Positions 36,987-45,846 of a DNA stretch of 50,833 nt are shown here, piece after piece. Every line of letters starts with the position of its first letter. Position 1 is the first letter of the stretch. The translations under genes were made by a program, and so were the position numbers. This DNA comes from SIG588 sp045591985 (GTDB taxonomy: Bacteria; Bacillota; Clostridia; Oscillospirales; Acutalibacteraceae), in contig JAZNTV010000038.1 of assembly GCA_045591985.1 (NCBI GenBank), positions 1 through 50,833 of the forward strand, in the 5' to 3' direction. The notes below the pieces were generated by a model. The model was not told where the DNA came from, ran no database searches, and was given only the letters and a program-made list of their open reading frames with translations.

Positions 36987-37685
36987 ATGCGGGTGATCGA
37001 TCTTCATACACATCTTCTTCCGCAAATGGACGACGGCAGTAAAAATCTCGACGAAAGCCGCGCGATGTTGGCGTCGCTTGCGGCACAGGGGGTGGAAACC
37101 GTAGCGGTCACGCCGCACTTCTATGCGAACGATGAATCGGTCACCGTATTTTTGGAACGACGGTCGGCGGCCCTTGAAAAGATAGGCGATGCCGCGGGGG
37201 ATCTTACGGTGATCGCCGGCGCCGAGGTGCGGTATTATCCCGGCATTGCCCACATGGAAGACCTGCCGCTGTTACAGATCGGTCAAAGCGGGCTGTTGCT
37301 TTTGGAAATGCCCGTTGCCCCGTGGACAGAATATACTGTAAGGGAATTGTCCGAATTGGCAGATTCCCGCGGGGTGCGGTTGGTGCTTGCCCATATCGAG
37401 CGGTATCTGCCGTTGCAGAAAAGCGATGTGTGGAACCGCCTGTATGAGCGCGGGATAATGATGCAGGTAAACGCACGGTTTGTCACTTCACTTTCCACCA
37501 GGCGCAAAGCGTTGCGCCTGCTTGCGGAAGGGAAAATACATTTTCTCGGTTCCGATTGCCACAATATGACTTCACGCCCGCCGCAACTGGCACCCGCGGC
37601 GGCGATGATCGAAAAACGGTTGGGTGCCGAGTTTCTCCGTCAAATGAACGAGTTCGGTCATGCTGTGCTCGTGCAAAATATATAA
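36987..37685 (+). CDS. CpsB/CapC-type PHP-family tyrosine phosphatase
   Basis: 232-residue manganese-dependent phosphatase that removes phosphate from the tyrosine cluster of the CpsD kinase. PHP motifs: DLHTHLLPQMDDGS (4-17), VAVTPHFYAND, EVRYYPGI, and the C-terminal FLGSDCHNMTSRPP with metal-binding Asp and His. Starts eight bases after the kinase stop, with GAGGGGGTGG as ribosome site. With the two genes before it, it forms the canonical Firmicute CpsBCD regulatory module. Confidence 0.93.
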   Translation: MRVIDLHTHLLPQMDDGSKNLDESRAMLASLAAQGVETVAVTPHFYANDESVTVFLERRSAALEKIGDAAGDLTVIAGAEVRYYPGIAHMEDLPLLQIGQSGLLLLEMPVAPWTEYTVRELSELADSRGVRLVLAHIERYLPLQKSDVWNRLYERGIMMQVNARFVTSLSTRRKALRLLAEGKIHFLGSDCHNMTSRPPQLAPAAAMIEKRLGAEFLRQMNEFGHAVLVQNI

Positions 37686-37715
37686 ACTATTCATTTCAGA
37701 AAGGATGAATTGAAA

Positions 37716-38378
37716 ATGAAAAAAGTATTGGTTATCTGTTGTGTGTTGCTCATGATGATGAGCATGGGTGCTGTAGTGTTTGCGGCGCCCGGTAGTTTTG
37801 TGTCCAGTCCCACGGGCAATCGTGCGCCTTCGTTGGTGGAGTTTAAGACTCCCGACGGTTGTACTGCCGAACTGGTGATCACGCCTTACGGTGATCGTAG
37901 CGAACTGCCCGAAACGCTGAATGCGTTGATAGAAAAGGCGTATGCCGAGATCCGCGGCACGAACGACCTCACCACGTTGAACGCCGAGCTTGCCAAACTT
38001 TCGGAAAGCCTCAAGATTGCGGGCACGGATCTGGCGGTCAGCGACCTGTTTGATATCCACATGACCGGTTGCGACTATCACGAGGAGCACAAGGATTTCG
38101 ATATCGTGCTGTCTTCGGATATGCTCGAAAACTTCGTCGGTCTGCTGCATATGAACGCCGACGGCGAGTGGGAACTGATCGATAATGCGAAGGTCGTAAA
38201 CGGCGAGCATCTGTCCTTCTCGGTGGACGCGTTCTCTCCCTTTGCCATCGTGGTGGAAGAGGAAGGCGCTGCACAGACAGGTGAAAACAGCCGCACGTGG
38301 CTCTATGTTGCCATTATGGCGGCGGCCGTCGCGGCGATTGTGGTCGTGTTGAGCGTTTCCAAAAAACAGCGCACCTGA
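37716..38378 (+). CDS. exported protein with sortase-like C-terminal anchor
   Basis: Function not recognised. 220 residues: signal peptide (1 to about 25, VLVICCVLLMMMSMGAVVFA), a globular extracellular domain (about 30-180) rich in acidic residues (VSDLFDIHMTGCDYHEEHKD, DAFSPFAIVVEEEG), then AQTGENS followed by a hydrophobic stretch (WLYVAIMAAAVAAIVVVLSV) and a basic tail (SKKQRT). This is the plan of an LPxTG-type sorting signal with QTGE in place of the full LPxTG. The FSVDAFSPFAIV segment is common near such anchors in Clostridia. Position between the kinase module and the LCP gene suggests a role at the polymer-wall interface. ATG at 37716 preferred over TTG at 37710. Confidence 0.75.
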   Translation: MKKVLVICCVLLMMMSMGAVVFAAPGSFVSSPTGNRAPSLVEFKTPDGCTAELVITPYGDRSELPETLNALIEKAYAEIRGTNDLTTLNAELAKLSESLKIAGTDLAVSDLFDIHMTGCDYHEEHKDFDIVLSSDMLENFVGLLHMNADGEWELIDNAKVVNGEHLSFSVDAFSPFAIVVEEEGAAQTGENSRTWLYVAIMAAAVAAIVVVLSVSKKQRT

Positions 38379-38403
38379 TCTGTCGTGAGAGAGAACGTGC
38401 GCT

Positions 38404-39399
38404 ATGGGAAAGATACACATCGGTAACAGAAAGATCTTGATCGGTATTCTGGCCGTGTTGCTTGTGGTGTTTCTTGTGGCGGCCGCCCTGTTGGGCCTGG
38501 ATCTGTGGGAACGGCGCCAAGGCGCCTTCCCGCCCCAAGATACCGCAGCGGAAAAACTCAGTTACAACGGCCGGGAGTACGTTCTGAAGGACCGTCTCGA
38601 AACCTTTTTATTCATCGGTCTCGACACCTTCGAGGAAGAGACGGATCCCGATTCCTATAACAACGACCGTCAAGCGGATTTTTTGATGTTGTTGGTATTG
38701 GATAATGCCGAAGAGACCTGCAAGGTCATTCACGTGAATCGCGACGCTATGGCGGAGATGAACGTGTTGGATGTGGCCAGCAACAAGATCGGCACGGTTA
38801 CAAAGCAGATCGCGCTTTCGCATACCTACGGCAACGGGCGGGAAGTCAGTTGCCAAAATACGGCCAACGCCGTATCGAAACTTCTGATGGATATCGATAT
38901 CGATCATTACGTTTCGGTTACGATGGATGCGGTGCCGACATATAACGATTTTATCGGCGGTGTGACGGTGGAGATCTTGGATGATTTTACCGCATCCGAC
39001 CCTGAGATGGTGCAGGGGGCGACTCTCACATTGACGGGCGAGCAAGCGTTGCGTTATGTGCGCTCGCGTTACGGGTTGGATGATCCCAGTAACAACCACC
39101 GTATGAAACGCCAAAAGCAGTATCTGGAGGCCATGTATTCCAAGGCGCGTCAGATGGCATCGGAAGACGACGGATTCATCGCCCGTGCCGCGTTGAAACT
39201 GGAAGAAGGATACTTGGTTTCGGATTGCCTGGGCAACAAATTGACAACATTGCTTGAAAAGATCGCCACATATGAACTGAAAGGCGTTTTGGACATCGAA
39301 GGTGAGACCAAGACGGGTGAGCAATGGTTGGAATTTTATCCCGATGCGGATTCGGTGAAGCAGATCGTTGTCGATTGCTTTTATGAGCTTGACGACTGA
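38404..39399 (+). CDS. LytR-CpsA-Psr (LCP) family polymer ligase
   Basis: 331-residue membrane-anchored enzyme. One N-terminal helix (about 10-35, ILIGILAVLLVVFLVAAALL), then an extracytoplasmic LCP domain with FLFIGLDTFEE, ADFLMLLVLD, VIHVNRDAMAEM and ALRYVRSRYGLDD, which carry the conserved Asp/Arg residues that bind the polyprenyl-pyrophosphate. LCP proteins transfer polysaccharide or teichoic acid from undecaprenyl carrier to peptidoglycan. Its presence supports covalent attachment of the polymer to the wall. Confidence 0.93.
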   Translation: MGKIHIGNRKILIGILAVLLVVFLVAAALLGLDLWERRQGAFPPQDTAAEKLSYNGREYVLKDRLETFLFIGLDTFEEETDPDSYNNDRQADFLMLLVLDNAEETCKVIHVNRDAMAEMNVLDVASNKIGTVTKQIALSHTYGNGREVSCQNTANAVSKLLMDIDIDHYVSVTMDAVPTYNDFIGGVTVEILDDFTASDPEMVQGATLTLTGEQALRYVRSRYGLDDPSNNHRMKRQKQYLEAMYSKARQMASEDDGFIARAALKLEEGYLVSDCLGNKLTTLLEKIATYELKGVLDIEGETKTGEQWLEFYPDADSVKQIVVDCFYELDD

Positions 39400-39442
39400 A
39401 ACCCTTCACAGTCTAAATACCGAAGAAAGGAAGTGATGACGC

Positions 39443-40132
39443 TTGGCGATGGAAGAGTATGCGATTCCCGAAAATGAGCGAACGGTGATCCTGCCGTGTG
39501 AGCATACCAAAGAGTACCACGTGGAAGATCTCGGCGAGATTCCCTCAAAACCGTTCTATGCGGTGGTAAAGCGTACTTTTGACATAGTGTGTTCCGTGGT
39601 GGCGCTGTTGCTTCTGGCACTGCCGATGGTGGTTATCGCCGTGATCGTTAAGTGTACTTCCAAAGGTCCCGTCTTTTATCATCAGGAGCGTGTGGGGTTA
39701 AACGGTAAGACGATCGACGTGATCAAATTCCGCTCGATGGTTGCGGATGCCGAAAAGGACGGAATCCGTTGGTCGGAAGGGGATGACGATCCGCGCATTA
39801 CCCCCTTCGGTCGTATTCTTCGCCGGACGCGGTTGGATGAACTGCCGCAGTTTTGGTGTATCCTGACGGGTGAGATGAGTTTGGTCGGTCCTCGCCCCGA
39901 ACGCGAGGTCTACTACAAGGAGTTCGAGCGGTACATCCACGGATTCCGTGAGCGATTGAAAGTGAAGCCCGGCCTGACCGGCTTGGCCCAGGTGCGCGGC
40001 GGGTATTACCTCATGCCGGAACAGAAGATCGTGTATGATGTGGAATACATAAAGACACGTTCGGTGTGGTTGGATTTGAAGATTGTGTTGGAAACGGTTA
40101 AGGTTGTCTTTAACCGCGAAGGCGCCAAATGA
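39443..40132 (+). CDS. priming sugar-phosphate transferase (bac_transf, WcaJ/PglC type)
   Basis: 229-residue polyprenol-phosphate hexose-1-phosphate transferase that starts repeat-unit synthesis on undecaprenyl phosphate. Membrane segment about 47-70 (VVALLLLALPMVVIAVIVKC), then the catalytic domain with VIKFRSMVADAEKDG, RRTRLDELPQFWCILTGEMS, VGPRPEREVY and KPGLTGLAQVRGGYY, all classic. The short form with a single N-terminal membrane hairpin, as in PglC, is seen. Start uncertain: TTG 39443 has AAAGGAAG nine bases away, while ATG 39449 is 15 bases from it. Confidence 0.93.
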   Translation: MAMEEYAIPENERTVILPCEHTKEYHVEDLGEIPSKPFYAVVKRTFDIVCSVVALLLLALPMVVIAVIVKCTSKGPVFYHQERVGLNGKTIDVIKFRSMVADAEKDGIRWSEGDDDPRITPFGRILRRTRLDELPQFWCILTGEMSLVGPRPEREVYYKEFERYIHGFRERLKVKPGLTGLAQVRGGYYLMPEQKIVYDVEYIKTRSVWLDLKIVLETVKVVFNREGAK

Positions 40133-40145
40133 GGGTTCCGATATT

Positions 40146-41471
40146 ATGGTTGCTGTACGACTGAAAATATTGCTGTTGGTTGCCTGTTTCGCTGAAGCGA
40201 CGTTTTTGTTGGTTGCACAGGTGTTAGGCAGCGCGGCGTTGCTGTATCCGTGTCTTCTGTGCTTTTTGGCATTGGTGATGTGGGCGGCTCTCAAACGGAT
40301 GTCGATACCGATCTTCCTGTTCTTTTTACCGTTTGCGCCCTTGTTGAAGGTACAACCGGGAACCATTTCGTTTTATACCATTGCGTTGGTTGCGGCCTAT
40401 TTGATCTACGTGGTGATGGGCAGCCGCCATATCACTATCTATCATCTGATACCGGGGTTGTGCCTCGTCGCGTTGACATTGGCGGTTAAGACGCTGTATG
40501 GCTACTCGATCGACAATGCCTATCTCTTGTTTGGTGCCGCGTTGCTGTTGCTTCCGTTTTTGGCGCAAGAGTTGGACGGAGAATACGATTTTTATTGGTT
40601 GACGATCTTTTTTGCTTGCGGCATTATTTTGGCGGCGATCACATCGCGTCAATTGACGGCCTTCCGTTCGATCGCGCGCTATATCGACGTAAAAGATCTG
40701 TTCGGTACACGGCGCTATTCGGGATATTACGGTGACCCGAACTTCTATTCGGCACATATTACGGCCGCGATCGGCGGTGTGCTGGTGTTGCTGCTTGATC
40801 GCATCGATTGGCGCAAAACGGTGTGGTTGGTGCTCTTGATGGCCTTGCTGTTCTATTGCGGCTTCATGTCGGTTTCCAAGTCGTTCTTGTTGGTGTCGGT
40901 TACCATGTTGCTGTTTTGGGCGGTGTCCATCTTGTTCCAGAAGGAACGTGTTTCAGCCAAACTGATGATTTTTTTGACTTTCGGTTTAGGTGTGCTGTTT
41001 TTGTTGTCCAGTACGCTCTTTACCGATATGATCGACATGATGGCTTCCCGCTTCGGTAAAGATAACACGCTGGCGGATTTCACCACCGGTCGTACCGATC
41101 TGTGGATGCAATATCTGCGCGCGTTTGAAGAAGAGCCGTTGCTCTTTTTGTTCGGAAGCGGTTATACCGATATCACCGTGAACGGTCGTGCCTCACACAA
41201 TACGATCATCCAGATCATATACCAATTCGGTGTCGTCGGTGGGGTGATATTGCTTGCGTGGTTTGCGTGTTATATACGCGCACTTCTCGGCGACACGCGT
41301 ATTCGTTGGGATACGTTGGCACAGATCTTCATTTTGGCGGTCGGCGCGTTCGGCCCGTGGATGGCGCTGGATCTGGTGTTTTTTGATGAATTCTTCTTGA
41401 TTCCCGTGTTTGTGTGTGTGGCAATGCGATTTGTGACGAAAAACGCGATGGAACAGACGAGCGAAGGGTAG
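40146..41471 (+). CDS. Wzy/O-antigen-ligase-like polymerase
   Basis: 441-residue polytopic membrane protein with about 11 to 12 helices and a large loop around residues 310-350 (ASRFGKDNTLADFTTGRTDL then WMQYLRAFEEEP) that matches the Wzy_C/O-antigen ligase signature, with GSGYTDITVNGRASHNTIIQ after it. Such proteins join repeat units on the outer face of the membrane. The position after the priming transferase fits a Wzx/Wzy pathway, but no Wzx flippase is visible in the window. ATG at 40146 with GAGGGTT upstream; it starts 13 bases after the previous stop. Confidence 0.85.
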   Translation: MVAVRLKILLLVACFAEATFLLVAQVLGSAALLYPCLLCFLALVMWAALKRMSIPIFLFFLPFAPLLKVQPGTISFYTIALVAAYLIYVVMGSRHITIYHLIPGLCLVALTLAVKTLYGYSIDNAYLLFGAALLLLPFLAQELDGEYDFYWLTIFFACGIILAAITSRQLTAFRSIARYIDVKDLFGTRRYSGYYGDPNFYSAHITAAIGGVLVLLLDRIDWRKTVWLVLLMALLFYCGFMSVSKSFLLVSVTMLLFWAVSILFQKERVSAKLMIFLTFGLGVLFLLSSTLFTDMIDMMASRFGKDNTLADFTTGRTDLWMQYLRAFEEEPLLFLFGSGYTDITVNGRASHNTIIQIIYQFGVVGGVILLAWFACYIRALLGDTRIRWDTLAQIFILAVGAFGPWMALDLVFFDEFFLIPVFVCVAMRFVTKNAMEQTSEG

Positions 41472-41479
41472 GGATAACG

Positions 41480-42280
41480 GTGAAAGCGACAACACCGCTG
41501 GTGTCGATCATTATGCCGGCATACAACTGTGCCGCCTACATAGAAGAAGCGGTTCGTTCGGTTATGGCACAAACCTGTGAGAGTTTCGAACTGTTGGTGA
41601 TCGACGACGGTTCAAAGGACGATACCTTTGCCATCGCACGACGTTTGGCGGCGGAGGATGCGCGTGTTACCGCGCTGAAGAATCCCGAAAACATGGGGGT
41701 GGCGCGTACACGTAATCGCGGGTTGGATATGGCCCGTGGTGAGTATGTGGCATTTTTGGACAGTGACGATCGCTGGCATCCCGACAAGTTGCAAGAGCAG
41801 ATACGGCGAATGGAGGAGGAAAATGCCGCCTTATCGTATACGTCGTATGCCATCGTGGATGCAGACGGCAAGCCGTCCAAAGCGGCGTATATCGTGCCTG
41901 CGCAGGTGACATTTGATCAACTGCTTTTGGAAAATGTGATCGGTTGTTCCACCGTTATGTTGGCGCGTCGTGTGGCGGAAACCTATCGTTTTGCCACCGA
42001 TTTTTATCACGAAGATTATTGCTTGTGGCTGGATATCTTGTGTGGCGGTCACAAGGCGGCCGGATGTACGGCGGTGTTGACCGATTGGCGGTTGATCCAG
42101 AATTCCCGCTCGTTCAACAAAAAGAACAGCGCGCGCAATCGTTGGCGCATTTATCGCGGTTATTTGAAATTGTCGTGGGTGCGCAGTGCCGTTGCATTCG
42201 TGTGTTACGCCGTAAACGGTGTAAAAAAATACTATTCCAAGGGAGCGAAAAACCATGCCGGTGTCACCGACAACGCTTAA
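41480..42280 (+). CDS. GT2-family glycosyltransferase
   Basis: 266-residue GT-A fold transferase. N-terminal VSIIMPAYNCAAYIEEAVRS, then LLVIDDGSKDDT, MGVARTRNRGLDMARGEYVA and the metal-binding FLDSDDRWHPDKL. It adds a sugar to the growing lipid-linked repeat unit; donor and acceptor are unknown. The start is GTG at 41480, five bases after AGGGA and eight bases after the polymerase stop; the earlier in-frame codons lie inside the polymerase gene. The 3' end overlaps the LicD gene by 26 bases. Confidence 0.9.
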   Translation: MKATTPLVSIIMPAYNCAAYIEEAVRSVMAQTCESFELLVIDDGSKDDTFAIARRLAAEDARVTALKNPENMGVARTRNRGLDMARGEYVAFLDSDDRWHPDKLQEQIRRMEEENAALSYTSYAIVDADGKPSKAAYIVPAQVTFDQLLLENVIGCSTVMLARRVAETYRFATDFYHEDYCLWLDILCGGHKAAGCTAVLTDWRLIQNSRSFNKKNSARNRWRIYRGYLKLSWVRSAVAFVCYAVNGVKKYYSKGAKNHAGVTDNA

Positions 42281-43118
42281 AGAGCATCAAGCGGCGCTGT
42301 TGGAACTTCTTTCGGAATTCGATCGTGTGTGTAAAGCGCTGGATATTCCGTATGTCCTGTTTGCGGGCACCTTGCTCGGTGCTGTGCGACATCAGGGGTT
42401 CATCCCGTGGGACGACGACGTGGACGTGCTGATGTTGCGTCGTGACTACGAGCGCCTGTTGCGGGAAGCCGATACGGTGTTGGACGGTGAACGCTTCTTT
42501 TTGCAGAAGGAATTCAGTGAGCACTGGCCGATGTTTTTTTCAAAATTGCGTCTTAACGGAACCGCTTGTCTTGAGACCTATCACCCCCGCGACACGGCGT
42601 CGCATTTCGGGGTGTATATGGATATTTTCCCTTGCGATAACGCGGCCGACAGCGGATGGAAACGCAAATGCCAGTTTTATGCATCCAAAGCGGTGATCGC
42701 GAAGTCGTTAAAAAAGCGGGGATACGAAACCCGCAGTATTCCCAAAAAGTTGTTTATGTTTGCCAGCGGTGTGATTCCGACCGCGCTTGTGCGGCGTATC
42801 GCTCAAAAGGCGGGTGAAGACAGCCGCTGCCTTCACAGTTTCTTCGGCGGTGCCGCCGCCTATACCAAAAACGTCTATCCGCGTGAGTGGCTGACCGAAC
42901 GCACAACGGCACGGTTCGAAGGGCGGGCGTTTCCCATTCCGCGGGAGTATGATGCGGTGTTGACCCATATTTACGGTGAATATATGACCTTACCGCCTCC
43001 CGAGAAGCGACGGGTGAAACAGCACGCCGTGTTGGTAGACCTGCATAACGGATATGATCGTTACCGTGAACAGCATCGTGCAATGACCTTTGACGTGGTG
43101 ACCGAAAGTATTCGGTAA
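42255..43118 (+). CDS. LicD family phospho-substituent transferase
   Basis: 287-residue LicD-family protein, a nucleotidyltransferase-fold enzyme that attaches phosphocholine or a similar phosphodiester-linked group to teichoic acids or surface glycans (CDP-choline donor in Streptococcus and Haemophilus). Seen: ALDIPYVLFAGTLLGAVRHQ, GFIPWDDDVDVLMLRRDYE with the catalytic acidic cluster, and YGEYMTLPPPEKR at the C terminus. No choline kinase, cytidylyltransferase or transporter (licA/B/C) is in the window, so the group may be something else, such as ribitol-, glycerol- or ethanolamine-phosphate. RBS AAGGGAG inside the preceding gene. Confidence 0.92.
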   Translation: MPVSPTTLKEHQAALLELLSEFDRVCKALDIPYVLFAGTLLGAVRHQGFIPWDDDVDVLMLRRDYERLLREADTVLDGERFFLQKEFSEHWPMFFSKLRLNGTACLETYHPRDTASHFGVYMDIFPCDNAADSGWKRKCQFYASKAVIAKSLKKRGYETRSIPKKLFMFASGVIPTALVRRIAQKAGEDSRCLHSFFGGAAAYTKNVYPREWLTERTTARFEGRAFPIPREYDAVLTHIYGEYMTLPPPEKRRVKQHAVLVDLHNGYDRYREQHRAMTFDVVTESIR

Positions 43119-43149
43119 AAAAGATTTCAAGCATTTGGGAGGATGGTCG

Positions 43150-43779
43150 ATGGGGTACGGATGTATGGCGAAAACGCTGGTCCTTCTGTGTATGATCGTC
43201 GGGGTGTTTGCGACCGTTGTCGGGTGTGCTCCCCGGCATGACAGCGAATCTTCCGTGTCGCCGACACCGTCGGTAACGGCGACAACATCTGTGCCGACCG
43301 CGACACATACGCAGCAAACACTCCGCCCTACGTTAAACACCACGACCGCTGCCGTGACGACGGGAACAACGTCGGCTGAACCGATCCCGGCTTTGGTGCT
43401 TTTATCGGTGAAGGAACAGGGCGAATGGGTGATGGTGGAAACCAGTTACGGTGCGTTCCGCTATCCGACGGCGTTTGCGGATATTCTGGCGCCCGAGGTG
43501 GTCTGTTACGACAATGTGGCGCAGATACAGTTTATCGCACAAATAGCCGAACAGAGCCTGGTGGCGTACACTTTGCATTATCGTGCGGCGACGGGAATAC
43601 GGTGCGGAACGCTCAGGTTGCCGAACACGACCGAAGAGATCGCCGTTTCGGTGGAGTTTGCCGAAGTCGACCACATTCCCGCCGATTGGCAGGATACGTT
43701 CTATGCTGTACAAGAAACGTTTAACGACGTCGTGTCCTCTATGGCAGAGGACAGCCGCTTTGTGCGGGAGGAAATATAA
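43150..43779 (+). CDS. putative lipoprotein with Thr/Ser-rich linker
   Basis: Not recognised. 209 residues: lipoprotein signal (MAKTLVLLCMIVGVFATVVG with Cys27), a threonine/serine-rich linker of about 50 residues (SPTPSVTATTSVPTATHTQQ), probably spanning the wall and possibly glycosylated, and a globular C-terminal domain of about 125 residues (VLLSVKEQGEWVMVETSYGA). The domain lies outside the cell. It sits between LicD and a glycosyltransferase, all plus strand and closely spaced, so a role in polymer export or anchoring is plausible but unproven. ATG 43150 has GGGAGG eight bases upstream. Confidence 0.75.
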   Translation: MGYGCMAKTLVLLCMIVGVFATVVGCAPRHDSESSVSPTPSVTATTSVPTATHTQQTLRPTLNTTTAAVTTGTTSAEPIPALVLLSVKEQGEWVMVETSYGAFRYPTAFADILAPEVVCYDNVAQIQFIAQIAEQSLVAYTLHYRAATGIRCGTLRLPNTTEEIAVSVEFAEVDHIPADWQDTFYAVQETFNDVVSSMAEDSRFVREEI

Positions 43780-43780
43780 C

Positions 43781-44587
43781 ATGAGCATACAAGTATTGGT
43801 GGCGACGATGCATCAACAGGATACGTCGCTGGCCGAAAATATGAATATACGCTGTGATGCGTTGCTTGCCAATCAGGCGGATCGCGAAGCATTCACAGTC
43901 GAAGACACGCCGCACGGCAGACGGCGGATGATCACCACCGCTACGCGCGGGGTGGGCTTGAACCGCAACATTGCGCTTTTGGCGGCCACCGCCGACATTT
44001 TGTTGTTGGCCGACGACGACGTTGTGTATAACGACGATATGCCCGCGGCGGTAGAAGCGGCGTTTGCGGCGTTGCCGAAGGCCGATGTGATCGTTTTCGG
44101 GGTGGATATCCTGAAAAAAGGTGAAATTACTCCGCGGCATATATCCAAGGTACGTCGCTTGCGGGTGCATAACGCTATGCGGTACGGAACATACCGTATC
44201 GCGGTGCGCCGCCGTGCGGTGGTGGATCACAACATTACCTTTCATCAATCCTTCGGCGGGGGCTGTCCCTTCAGCGCGGGGGAGGATAGTCTCTTCTTGA
44301 AAAGCTGTTTCAACAGCGGATTACGGGTATATGCTTATCCCTATACGCTCGGTACCTGTTGTAAAGATACGTCCTCGTGGTTTCGCGGGTGTAATGAAAA
44401 GTATTTTTACGATAAAGGGGTATTGGTACGTAAACTGTTCCCCCGCACCGCCTATCTGATGGCGTTGTATTTCGGTATACGTTTCAAATTGCCTACGGAA
44501 CTGGGTGTGATGAAGCGGTTGCGCTGGATCTACAAAGGGGTTCGCGGCGGTCGCCGTATGATCCCGTATACGGAATGCGGCGTATGA
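43781..44587 (+). CDS. glycosyltransferase, GT-A fold
   Basis: 268 residues. The N terminus (IQVLVATMHQQDTSLAENMN) and GVGLNRNIALLAATADILLL followed by ADDDVVYNDD form a GT2-like nucleotide-sugar site with the acidic DDD cluster; AGEDSLFLKSCFNSG matches the catalytic ED-type motif. The C-terminal half is rich in aromatic and basic residues and may touch the membrane. ATG at 43781 is two bases after the lipoprotein gene stop and nine to ten bases after GGGAGGA. Its end overlaps the next glycosyltransferase by four bases. Sugar specificity unknown. Confidence 0.82.
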   Translation: MSIQVLVATMHQQDTSLAENMNIRCDALLANQADREAFTVEDTPHGRRRMITTATRGVGLNRNIALLAATADILLLADDDVVYNDDMPAAVEAAFAALPKADVIVFGVDILKKGEITPRHISKVRRLRVHNAMRYGTYRIAVRRRAVVDHNITFHQSFGGGCPFSAGEDSLFLKSCFNSGLRVYAYPYTLGTCCKDTSSWFRGCNEKYFYDKGVLVRKLFPRTAYLMALYFGIRFKLPTELGVMKRLRWIYKGVRGGRRMIPYTECGV

Positions 44588-45756
44588 AGAAAATACTGAT
44601 CGTCAACAACAACATGAAGGTCGGCGGTGTGCAGAAAAGTTTATATAATCTGCTCTGGGCATTGGCTGACGACCATCGATACGATATTACGCTGTTACTG
44701 TTCAGCAAAACGGGCGCGTATGCCGCGGATCTTCCGCCCGCAGTTAAGGTGATCGAATGCGGCGGGCCTTTCCGCCTTTTGGGGAAAGAGCAACGGGAAT
44801 TTCACGGTATGACGGCGTTGGTTCGCGGCTTTTTGGCCGCTGTGAGTCGTGTGTGCGGTCGCCGCACGGCGTTACGCCTGATGTTGCTTTTCCAACCGCG
44901 GTTGCGGGAACGATTCGATTGTGCGATCTCGTTTTTGCACAACGGTCGCGCGAAAGCGTTCTACGGCGGTGTGCAGGACTATGTGCTTTACCGTGTGTGC
45001 GCAGAAAAGAAGATCGCCTTTTTACACGGTGACTATCGTGCGTGTGGTGCGAATCACAAAGCCAATAACCGTATGATGGACCGATTCGATGTGGTGGCCG
45101 CCTGTTCGGATGGTTGTCGTCGCGCTTTTTTGGATGTGATGCCCGACTGTGCCGCCCATTGTGTGACGGTGCGTAACTGTCATCGCTTCGAGGCGATACG
45201 GGCGTTGGCCGAAGAGGATCCGCTTTCCTATGACCGTGAGCGTATACATGTGATCACGGTGGCGCGTCTCACCCACGAAAAGGGGATCGAACGGGCAATC
45301 GATGCGGTGGCGCGTGTATGCGAGCGGGGAGTTCCTCTTACGTTACACCTTGTCGGTGACGGCGCGATGCGCGAGGCGTTGCAGGCGCAGGCGGAACGTT
45401 GGGGAATCGCCGATCATGTGGTGTTTTACGGCGAGCAACCGAATCCGTATCGCTACATGAAAGGGGCCGATCTGTTTTTGTTGCCGTCTTATCACGAAGC
45501 GGCCCCGATGGTGATCGACGAGGCGCGTGCGCTGGGGGTGCCGGTGCTTGCTACCGCCACGACCTCGACGTATGAAATGGTGGAGGACACCGCTTGCGGT
45601 GTGGTGTGTGATAACAACCTTCGCGCGATCGAAGAGGCGCTGTATCGCCTGACGGTCGATCGCACGGCGCTTTCGGAATGGAAAGCGAGATTGAATGATC
45701 AGACGGCAGACAACCGCACCGCACTGGCGCAATGGGATGCGCTATATAAGGATTAA
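44584..45756 (+). CDS. GT4-family glycosyltransferase
   Basis: 390-residue GT-B fold transferase. N-terminal ILIVNNNMKVGGVQKSLYNL acceptor-side loop; C-terminal IHVITVARLTHEKGIERAID and the donor-binding LFLLPSYHEAAPMVIDEARA with the EX7E-type acidic pair. It starts inside the preceding stop codon (ATGA), so synthesis is coupled. Probably the last intracellular glycosyltransferase of the repeat-unit pathway; retaining mechanism is expected for GT4. Confidence 0.93.
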   Translation: MKKILIVNNNMKVGGVQKSLYNLLWALADDHRYDITLLLFSKTGAYAADLPPAVKVIECGGPFRLLGKEQREFHGMTALVRGFLAAVSRVCGRRTALRLMLLFQPRLRERFDCAISFLHNGRAKAFYGGVQDYVLYRVCAEKKIAFLHGDYRACGANHKANNRMMDRFDVVAACSDGCRRAFLDVMPDCAAHCVTVRNCHRFEAIRALAEEDPLSYDRERIHVITVARLTHEKGIERAIDAVARVCERGVPLTLHLVGDGAMREALQAQAERWGIADHVVFYGEQPNPYRYMKGADLFLLPSYHEAAPMVIDEARALGVPVLATATTSTYEMVEDTACGVVCDNNLRAIEEALYRLTVDRTALSEWKARLNDQTADNRTALAQWDALYKD

Positions 45757-45846
45757 TTTATTATATATTATTACATTAATCATGGTACCAACAGGAAACA
45801 TTGCGTTCTTGTTTCGTATAAATTTTATCATAGGAGAGGATTTAGC

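Noticed and set aside
45801..45831. Promoter directly before the NAGPA gene
   Set aside because: TTGCGT is present but the best -10 (TTTATC or TATCAT) is poor or wrongly spaced; read-through from the polymer operon is equally likely.
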